From the NCBI GenBank assembly GCA_963555705.1, contig OY743170.1, forward strand, positions 11,447,096 through 11,511,095: 64,000 nt of DNA, given 5' to 3'. Position numbers and translations under genes: made by a program. This stretch comes from Ligustrum vulgare. Its lineage: Eukaryota; Streptophyta; Magnoliopsida; Lamiales; Oleaceae. How positions within the stretch are numbered: position 1 is the first letter of the stretch; the number at the start of each line of letters is the position of its first letter. Of the stretch, positions 37,018 to 47,900 are shown one piece after another. The notes beneath the pieces are model-generated. The model worked only from the letters and a program-made list of their open reading frames with translations. It was not told the DNA's origin and ran no database searches.

Positions 37018-40000
37018 CTACCTTCTTAAAGAACCGTAATTTCTAGTTACCTGCAAATAAAAACTTGATAAAATTAAATTCAAAGTATTACGCAGATGTA
37101 AATGTGACCTGAACAAGAAGAAATAACAGAATAAACACTAGCCGACTGTAGATCATTCACCCTTCCGTCCCTTCCTGTTAACTAAAGCTAGACTAATCTC
37201 CAGTCGACAAAAAAAAAAGGGGGGGGGTGGGGGGGGGGTTCTATTTCATTTTAATCGTCAGAATATGCTCTACACTAGTAATCAACACACTGAGCTCTCA
37301 AAGGAAATTAAAAGTCGAAAGAAAGAAATATTTGCAACACTCTTCCTAAATAAACTAAAATGTCCAACTACAATAAACTTTTAAGAGACGTCTTGGGACT
37401 TCCATTGCTCGATTAGCAAGTCCTGATTCAACTCCAAATTACTAGAAATATTGTTAATAATCATCAAAAGATGGATACATCGCACTGCACTTGGTTCCCA
37501 TACTTATGGCTAGTTAGTACATATGGGTGAACTAATCTAGAGCAGAATATATAAAATATTTTATTACGAAGAACGCCACTGCCACATACCGGAGTTTTAG
37601 GTTTATTAACTTTCTTTGCCACATCATCGTCATCGTCGTCGTCGTCTCTACTCATGAGCAATCTATTAAGTGAAGATGAAGAGTTATCTGATTTCCTCCC
37701 CCTTTTAGCGGTTGAGGTAGAGCCTCTACCCCTTCCCCTTGGTGCAGCTCTTTTTCTTCCTTTCCCTTGGAGAGCTTCACCGCCATCCTTTGGATAAGAA
37801 ACACAAAATCCAATAGTCAAATGCTTATATCCTATGACTCTTCAATAGGCAGAAAAAGTTAAAAAAAAGGTTAAATCTGGATAAGACAAAAGTGAAGCTC
37901 TGCAGGAGAAGCAAGAGTGCTCAAGATGCAATTGAAATCAAGGTATTTTTGATACTCAAGTAACAAGGATGCATTCCGTTTAACAGATTTTTCTTCAATC
38001 TACTTTCTAGTATTTAGCCTTTCTAGCAGCAATTTGAGAGGAGAAAGGCCAACATGGCGAATCATGGAAGTGATTCAGTTTTAGTTGCCTCATACTAACA
38101 TCTGAAAAGTCAAATGGACTGGAATTAAAATATCCACAATGTACTTAAGTAGTATATTTCTTCCATGTTATATTCATGTCGGCATTATATTTGCATTTTA
38201 GGTAATGAACAGGTACGATTCTAAGAGGGAATGGATTAAATTAAAAAATAATTCCATACCGAGCTGTCATCAATATCATTAACATCAAGTTTAGCTGTTT
38301 CATCATTTGAATCTGAATCCACTTCATCCTCATTATCAGCAATACTTCGAACTGATGCTGATGCAGACCTACAACAATAATGTCACTTAAAATATGTATT
38401 GAAATGAAAATAAACAATGGGATGAAGAATTAACAAACACTCAGCACTGGTTTTACTTTAGCTCTGAGTTTGACGATTTAGCCAAACCTTTGTGAATGAC
38501 GGAAACCCATCACTGAATCTAATGTTGTCTGCTTCGATGTACTAGAACCCCTGCCTCTCCCTCTGCCTCTTCCCCTTCCTCTTGAAGTTGTCTTTTCAAT
38601 TACAGAAACATCACGAGAGGACCTAAAAGATTGTGATGTCTCTTTTCGGCCCCTTCTTGTAGACTTTCCACCAGAGAATAGTGCAGGGTCCTCGTCATCA
38701 CTAAAGGAAACGGCACTTCCTCCTCCAGCACTTTTACTACCACCCTACGTTAAAATAAATGCACATGACTTGTAATGATTATATAACGGCCAGGAGAAGC
38801 ACAAAGCTGGAAAACCAATTCTCGCACATTGGGCTAGAATATAAAGAATACCTTCAAGGACTGTTCACTAAACCTGAACTCTTGACCATCTTTTGAGCTC
38901 GTTCCTCGTTCTTTGACACGTGCCTGTATACAATCACATCAATTCACAATGTCAAATTTTCTCCCTCGCTAGAAGTGATTTACAGCTCTCTGACGCGATA
39001 AAGATCTTTATATTTACTTGACTGTGCAAGTAATAATTTTAAAAAATGTGTAATCAGATTTGAGATTTTTGGGCCCTGTGGTAGAAGATTGAGGAAGGGA
39101 GTTGGTCAGGGAAAGCATCTTTAAAAACAGGCAATAGTTTTCTCTACACCGGCTAATTTTCATTGTGCGCAATGAAACTACCACCTTTTGATTAGCATTC
39201 ATAATTATAGACATACACACTGCACTGAGGTCAATCTTATTTGTATGCATAACCATGTACTTCACTGTGAAACTGGGCCAGGGTTGTGATTATTAGTATG
39301 AATTAACCATCACTCCCATTCGTATGCCTAGATGGAAAATCCACCAAAGGGGTGGTTTCAGACAGCGTGACCTCCTGGGGCAGGACTGAAAAAAAAAAAA
39401 CTCGTAGACTATCCGTTCAAATTCAAGTATCCTTACCTACATCATATGTTAGCACGTTACAGAACAATTCAAACTGTTCCAGGATATTCGGAATATACTT
39501 TCAAATAGACTTCAGTGGAGATGTTGAATAATGCAGTTGAACCGGGTCTTATGATGGAGCTAACAGATAATACTCTCTAGGGAATGCGCAGCACAACCTA
39601 CCCGAATCAAAGACATGTTATTGTGTATCCCCCCCCCCCCCCCCAACACCAGCTGCACATACATGGCCTAATCAATAGCAAATACAAGAAAGGACGTGAG
39701 GAGAGAAACAAAATTCTTGCCTCTAAGCATTCTCCAACTCTAACGATTAAATCTTCATTTTCAAACTTCTGAGTCTCTGAATCCTTGGCAATTTTGTTCT
39801 GTTGAACCAGATAATTTCAAATTATTAGAACAATCAGGTCAATTATAAACAAAAATATCAATAAGCAAGCGATCAAAACAATGGAGACAAGGACAAGGCC
39901 ATCAGCAGGTCATCATATTGAAGTGTTTCAATATACACAGGACATTTTTCTGACCAATATGAGGATAAGGTGTGGAGCACTCACACGAGTTTCTTCGAGA

Positions 40001-41895
40001 TTGTATTGTAAACAAGAATAGAAAGCCATTTTGTCATCCTTGCTAACAAAATTGTGCAATGCAACATCCAGATCATTGACCGGGAGTATCTCCATTTTCT
40101 GCATATATAGATAGTAAAGTGGATTCAAACCAGAAACAAGAAAAGCAAAATGCACAAGAGTTCTAGGATACTCTAAATCGTAAATTACAGAGTCCTAATA
40201 CTCTGAAGGGAAGAAAAGGTAAGACTTGATTTATACCAGGTTACTCTCAGCAACCAATGCTTCAATATTTTGCTGATTCAGTTCTTCTGGTCGGAGCCGT
40301 TCAGAATCATCAATTTTATCAACTGCAAAAATAAATGTTCACCTCAGCAACCTCAAAGCAGTTAAGAAGAAAAATAACTAAGAATGTTTAACCGGAAACA
40401 AAACGGGTTCCATGAAACATTGACTGTTAATTTTAATATGTATGTTATTGAAATCTAGAGCATCTGAAGGTTGGACAGAACTACACAATATAATACAGGG
40501 TAATGCTAAATTTCAATATTTAAACAGTAAGGCAATCAAGTCTTCCCAAAGTGTAATGTTGCTAAAGTAATTTGAGTAGGAAGTGTTAAGTAACAAGCAG
40601 TAATATACACTTCTAATAAGCTAAATAATCAAAAGACTAGTTTTTTTCTTCTTCTTCTTCTTCTTTTTTTTTTTTTTTTCAGCTGTCATATCTAGCTGAA
40701 CAGAACTCACATAAAAGTTTCAGTAGGTGTCACGAGTATATTAAAAATTATTAAAATAAAATATTTTAGTTATCCCTTGAAAGCTAGCATGTGATTCAAC
40801 TAGAAACTTTTCAGCCAGATAAATGAGAAGTAAAATATAAGGGGCTTAATAAGATATTAAATTACCTTCACTGCGACCTTTTCTTGATGCTTTTGAGAAT
40901 ATAAGTATGTCCTGAGGATTAGCTACCTAGAAATTTGAAAACAGTCATTTGTAGTGTGGCTGGGGAAGGGAAAGGGGTGGGATTGGGATTGGGAGCATTC
41001 TCCTTCCTCTTTATGAACATAAAAAATAAAAGATAAGGGAAGTACCTTTCCTACAAATTTTTGCCCAAACCTTTGTGGATTTATCGTCATAAACCCAGAG
41101 TAATCAACCTGTTCAATCCAATGGTAAAATGTGGGGAAAATGAAATATTCCAGAACTGATAAACCATGAAAGAAAACCATATACATTTAAAAGTTGTAAA
41201 AACAGAGAAAACTATCACCTTCACTCGAACTAAGGGAAGTTTGAGTTCTGATTTGTCAATAACCTTCTGGCTCGACCTTTCTATCAGGTTTCTGACCTAA
41301 ACCAACTCAAAGATTGAAAATAAGTAAAGGCAGCCAAAACAAGTATGAAATACAACTCCAGCAACAAACAAAATGGAGAAGAGAAAATAGTTCACCTGTG
41401 AAAATATAGATAAAAAGAAAAAATAAAGGATAAATATATCTTACCACTTTGTCCAAATGTTCAAGGATTGAATTCTGATCATTAGGATCAATATCAGGTT
41501 CATCTTTTAATACTACCTGCAAATAGAATATTGATTACTCCAAATAGAAGTTCCTTCACTCTTAGACAGATAAATGAATCTACCTCTGCATATTCAAAGG
41601 GCCTCACTGAGTTGAGAGGTATCTTGGTTGGGCGATATTGATTCCCCTAGTTGTCAATAGGTATCACGGATACAAAGAAAATTAATAAATTTTAGCACAG
41701 AAAAACAAAAAAAGGAAGAAAGATTAAATGAAAGGAAAGAAATAAATTCATGAACACAACCTTAATCTCTAGAAGAAGCACGTGTTTTGGCTTTGATTCA
41801 CCATCTATCAGTGACGTTGCGACAGATGAACCTGGTTGAGTAATGTGGAAACCCATGCCCGGAACTTCCTGTAACCCAAAGATTTTAACCAGATG

Positions 41896-41963
<68 letters not shown>

Positions 41964-44900
41964 CAGAAAGGAACCTGAGGATCAACTAGGCATTCATGTT
42001 CATGTCCCCAGACAATAAAATCCAAAAACCGTGGCAAGAAATGCTCATTTATAGCATTTTTAGGATTCATCTTCACTCTGAAAGCACAAACCAATATCTG
42101 CTCATTAAGTTCCCTCTTAAAGACGATATTCTTCAATGTCTCAATCATCATCCATTATACAATAGAAAGTAAAGATGTTTGGAATTATTACCTATTTTGA
42201 TGCAGTACTAGGATGTTGAACCAATCTGAAACTTGATGACCTTCTTGAGCTTCCGGTCGCATCCACTGCACTGCATGTGGCGTCTAGGAGGTCAAGATAG
42301 ATACTCAATAAGTGATTCCGTGAAGAAATTTATCGAAAAACAATCAGAACAAAGAAGCAACTCACTGATACCTGAAACATTCGATTCAGACGCTCATCTC
42401 TGATATTCCCAAGGCCATAAAGAGCTATAGATGTTGAACCCTATCAAGCACAAATCAGAAGTATTTAAACAAATTATACAAATGCCACAACTCAGTCACT
42501 CATAAGAAATCCATGATCAAACCTTCTTGATAAGAATTGGGTAGAGGGTGATCTGCCCAACTCCTGAACCTTCAAGAACCATTTTCCCAAAATAGTTCAC
42601 AAGATTACATGCTGAAAGGATATCAACCGCAGAAAGATTGTCCTGCCACAATAGTTATTGAAATTGGCCCCAAAAAGTCTCAGATATTATAGAAATTTCG
42701 CATTTATATAATATGATCATAACATAAATGGCACAAGACAGAAAAATGTTTGGTTTTATTAAATACAGATACGAATGTGGTAAATTAATGTGATTAGACA
42801 CAGCCAATTGAAGGATGTGATTAGAGAAAACAAGGAATTAAAAGAAGCATCTGAGCAATTCCTCTAAGGACTTGTACAACAAGAGAACATTATCTGTAAC
42901 TAGCCTAAAACACAAGGTTTACTGCCATCTAATCTGTATAGATATTTTTCTTCAGTTAGGCTATAATTTTGACTGAGAAATTATAACACTTTCAGATCAA
43001 GAGAAAATGTTTTGTAACTGGCACAGAATCCTTACCACTCCAGCAGGATCATCATGATTTCCATGAATGCTGAAAACTGGTAATCCAACATTGAAGTGAG
43101 GATCTTCATAGTTCACGTGTCCAAAACTGCTTGATGAAAATAAGAGCATTTTACAAATTCAGTAATGATGTGAGAAACAATACAGACTGCTCGGAATCAT
43201 TAAAGACCTTAAACAAACAGAAGAAGATGAAAACATTTGCATCCAACAGTCAAAGTAAGAAGAGAATACTAAATCAGAATAATAAAGAATGAAATTCAAA
43301 AATGGAGAAGACGTGAGTATCACCCGTCTATAAAAATTGTGCATGTGCAGCCTTTGATAAAAAGTGAATCATGTCTGCAAGTGAAATGGCGTACCGTGTC
43401 TCGTCCTGCTTAATATTTTAGATGAGGTGGTTCAACATGGTAATAAATAGGTACAAGCAATGTTCAAAAAGCCTCAAGGCTATTCTGGGCATAAGCCTCG
43501 AGAAAAACAAATAAAGTAATTCAAAAGAATATAAAACTAAGAATACAAAAATACGCTTGTGATAAACCATTAACCAACTTAAAACCCATAATATAAAAAT
43601 TAACAAAATTAAATACATAACTAGCATTAAAATGGATCACTAGTCAATGTAGTCATCACTATCAATTTTCTTTACTGTCATAATCTCGACCTGCAATAAT
43701 GTCTTCTCCATCCCCATTACTTCCGTATAGAGGCAAATAAAATGAAACAAAAAACTTCTAGGTGATTGAGCAATAGCCCACGAGTTTAGGCCAACAAAGA
43801 AAAAAAAAATATTGGAAAAGCAAAGTGAACGATCAAACACTATAGTTGTAAGCAACATTAACTCAGGGTGTAACGAAATGGCACTTGAGGTGTAAGCTTT
43901 GAGGCATTCGACAAAAGTCTCATATGTGGCGGGAATCGTGGCGTAAGTCTCAAATAGATTTGTTAAACAAAGGGTACAACCGTACAAGTACTTATGCAAG
44001 TTTAACCACCACCTTTAAATAAAAGTTTTCCATGCATCGAGCCTTTGATATTAATCAAATAGAGGATTCTTTATCTTGGAGAGCCCCTGATCCCTTCTTC
44101 CTCCCTCCCTTGTTCTTACCTCCATTCCGCAATGCAACATTTCTATTATCCTATACCATTCCATTTAGTTATTACAAGATAACCTTAGATAGACTTCACT
44201 TCTCAAATTCTCGGATTTTCTTGTACAATCCAAATCTAATAGATTTAGAACAATGCAGCTTTTGATAATGCGGTCACTGTTAGCAGCATTCTAGAAGAGA
44301 GATGTAAAAGAAGACTTTGCACACGCCAACAATGCTGAAGAAATGATTTGTATTGGTGAGAAAAAAAATCCGAAAGGAAGAGGACAATTATCTGCTTAAT
44401 GTGAACGACAAGAGTGGGAATCATAATAAGGAGATGGATTAAATGTTAGATGTAGATATAGCAATTACATCAATGATCAACTTGAACAGATTGTAGTATA
44501 ACTAAGGGGGGTTTATTCAATGTGTATTTGGAAAGACTTTTAAATATTTTAAAGGATTTGAAAATTTTGGGTGTATTCAATTTAAATTTTAGAGACTCCT
44601 TAAAAATCTTGAGATATTTAATATAGATTTTAATGGACTTTCTAAAAGTCCGTAAAAGTCATGGTGTATTAAATAAGGACTTTTAAAAGTTTTTAAATGT
44701 CATGTGTTATTTAAAATGTCAATGACTTTTAAAGACTCTCACGAAATCCTCTATGTACTAACTTCTAAACAGAAAGTACAACCACAAAATCTTTTTATTT
44801 CTCTCCCATTGATCTCCAAGATTTTAAAAGACTTTAATAAAAAAAAATCTTTTACATTATAATTTTGTTTCTTCTATATTTTTCTTCCTTCTTTCATATT

Positions 44901-47900
44901 ATTTTTAGAAACCTTAAACCTACGACTAAATAAATCATTGTTTTTATTCCCATCAACTTGTTAGTTTTTTTCTTTATATTTTGGATTTTTTCTTTTTTAT
45001 CATTTTCTTCAATTTTTCTATGAAAATAAATCCAATTAAAATTTTATAAGATCTTATAAAAAAAAGAATAATTAAATATTATCAAAACAAATAATAATTA
45101 AGCAAAATAATTCTACAATTTTCTCTAGAAAGATTTGTATATTCAAAAATATTAAATAAAAGTCAATCGAAATCTATATAAAAAAATTGTATATTAAAAA
45201 TATTTAAAAGATTTATGAACATAGTACAATTTTTATGTTAATATCAAACGTGATTTTATTTTTCTCTCATTTTTATCACAAATATTTCTCTATATTATAA
45301 CTATTTATCTCTCAAACCACGTTTTTTGATTTACTTGAAATATAATTATTATTAAAAATTAACATTCACGTCATAGGAAAATTAATCTATTAATATTCAA
45401 AATTTTCAATTGAAAACATAAGTCTGTAAAAGTTTTTGAAAGTCTTTTGAATAAAAGTCTACGAAAGTCTTTAGAAGTCTATGAAAGTCCTTTAAATAAA
45501 AATATGCAAAAATCTTTGAAAGTCTATACAAATCCATAAAGTTAATAAAATGCAATGAAATCCATTAAAAAAAGTCAATTAAAGAAAGTCATTAAATGTC
45601 TTTCAAAATCTACATTAAATAAACCCCTCTAAGTTACAAGAATGAATATTTGATGTCTCAGCTACAGGCATGAAGAATTAGGGGTGGGCAAAAACCAACC
45701 CAACCCGCCGAACCCGACCAAACCGACCCAACCCGATCGGGTTGGGTTCGGGTTTTTTTTAAAAAAAAATTTCGGGTTGGGTCGGGTTATTAACCCGACT
45801 CAACCCAACCCAAAAAAAAAAAGACGGTTTTTTTTTTAAATGAAACTTGACTTATTTAAATATTGATTCAACATATTATAATTTTATTAGCAAGTGTTCA
45901 ATTTATTGTATTTTTGGTTATTGTAGTGTACATAATTGATTTGAATTAAAGATAGATTCATAAGTTTTTTTTTTCAAAATTTTTACTAATTGGGCCAAAG
46001 CCCAAACCGACCAACCCGACCCAACCCGACCGAAATTTGGTGGGTTGGGTTGGGTTTGAATTCGTAATTGGGTTGGGTTGGATTGATTTTTTATCAACCC
46101 GACCATAGTGGGTGGGGTTGGGTTCGGGTTGGGCAAAAAACCGACCCAACCCAACCCAACCCACGCCCACCCCTATGAAGAATCTACTCCTTGACTCTTG
46201 CTAGTGTGAACAAAATAAAGCTATGGAGGTAGACCATTCAATATCCTAAGATAATGTTAGAGAGCTACATGAAAAAATAGAATCTTTGAAAAGAGAAAAC
46301 TTCTAATGGAATTACGAACTCAGAGTGCTGCAGAGGAAGCTCTAAAGCATCTTGGAGCAGCACACTTAGAGGCAGATACAAAGGCACGAGAGCTTTTCGC
46401 CAAACTTGCTGAAGCTCCACAGAAGATGGATCAACGAATAAAAAATCATGAAGTATAATGAACTTGATTCAAGCAACATACTTGAGGTGCAGAAGGAAAA
46501 GGGTGATTTTGAAACCAAGATTCATGAAGTTAACGAGAAATCTGACAGTGCGTCATCACCGACATCAACATTGTAGCAAGAGCTGGTGCAACATGCCATT
46601 GCGCCAAATGAAGCGCCGGAAGTAGTGATGTAGAAACGCAACAATTGTTTGATGAGCATTACCATGTGCTATATTACAACATTATACCACATCATCTAAA
46701 AGTTTAAGTTGAGAAGACACGTATGTTTGTTTAAGTTTTTTTTTTTTTAATATAAGAAACCAACTTTTATTAAGGATATAAAGCAACAAAAGAGTACGCG
46801 CTATCCACCAAAAAGACGAATGAAAAATGAAAGAAAAAAGAGTCCAAAAACTAGGGTATATGGAAAACAATAGTATATAAAGAACTATTGGGGTCTAGAC
46901 GAAACAAGTAATTCCCCAGTTCACTAAAAATCCCAGCAGCTCTAGCCCATAGGCCTATGAAAAAAATGATGCTATCCCAGATGTCTGCTATAGACTGCTC
47001 CAAATTCTCAAAAATCCTATGATTCCTCTATGTCCAAATCACCCAAGCCATTGTCATCACAATCAACCTCCAAAAGCTCCTTCTTTTGCTTCCAATTACC
47101 CCTAAATGACCATTTGATGAGAATCAAATCTACCCATCTTCTCGGCAGAGGGCTCAATTCACCGAACATGTGCAAAATTCTGCCCCAAATCCTTCTCGCA
47201 ATGGATTAAAACATGGTCAATATTTTCATTTTCCATTTTACACGTGATGCAAAATGAGGGGGAGATGTATAGAAAAGGTCTCTTCAATTGCAACAAATCA
47301 CAGATGTTAAACCTTTCCCAAAGAAACCAACTAAGCAAAAACTTTTACTTTTGAGGGCACCACACCTTTCCTATGAATTTGAATTGGGGAAAACTAGAAT
47401 TACAAGATGGTTCACAAAGGACATTTAAGAATGATTTACACGAAAAGCAACCCGAAGACTGGCCACTCCAAATTCTTTTATCTAGTGTAAAAGGGTTGAT
47501 ATTTGTGGTTTCAAGGATGCTAGAGAGAGAAGTGAATTCATCAAAACCTCTATCATTAAAGTTTCTAATGAAAACAAGATTCCACTCTAGGTTGGGTGGA
47601 TTTGAGATAGAAGCAATATCGCATATGACCGAATATTTATTGTTGGACCAACGAAATAGACGAGGAAACAACTCTTGAAGAATTTGCTCACCCACCCATT
47701 TGTCAAGCCAGAAGCAGATTTTATCACCCTTATCAACAACAAATTTGGTGTTTTCAATGAATTTATCCCGAACTCTTGTAATGGATTTCCATGGTGCCCG
47801 AAGAATGGAATTAACTTCAACTTTTGCATCCCATCCGTTTGAGTGAAGGCCATACCTACTGCGAATAATGGAGTGTCGAAGTGAATCCGATTCAATGGGG

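Larger units (their letters stand above)
44280..46660 (+). pseudogene. Broken coiled-coil coding remnant in MRE11 intron 3
   Basis: When the two MITEs inside it are removed, the plus strand shows Glu/Lys-rich coiled-coil text with stops and frameshifts. Examples are [16 protein letters not shown] near 44300, NDQLEQIVV just before the first [12 protein letters not shown] after it, then [20 protein letters not shown] and [20 protein letters not shown] at about 46302-46422, and, one frame over, [20 protein letters not shown] at about 46451-46510. The pattern resembles the long coiled coils of plant PX-domain or filament-like proteins, but I cannot name the parent. It looks like a retrocopy or captured fragment, antisense to MRE11, not expressed as protein. 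Confidence 0.5.

Noticed and set aside
41692..42151. Two long minus frames with Ser-Leu runs
   Set aside because: They join MRE11 exons 8 and 9 to the (GA)n microsatellite of the intron between them. The splice sites and phases show they are not separate genes.
44032..44265. 77-codon plus-strand frame in MRE11 intron 3
   Set aside because: No recognisable domain. It lies between a foldback element and the coiled-coil remnant and is too short to support.
45918..46170. Two overlapping minus frames rich in Asn-Pro-Thr-Gln
   Set aside because: They are translations of the AACCC-rich arms of the hAT MITE.
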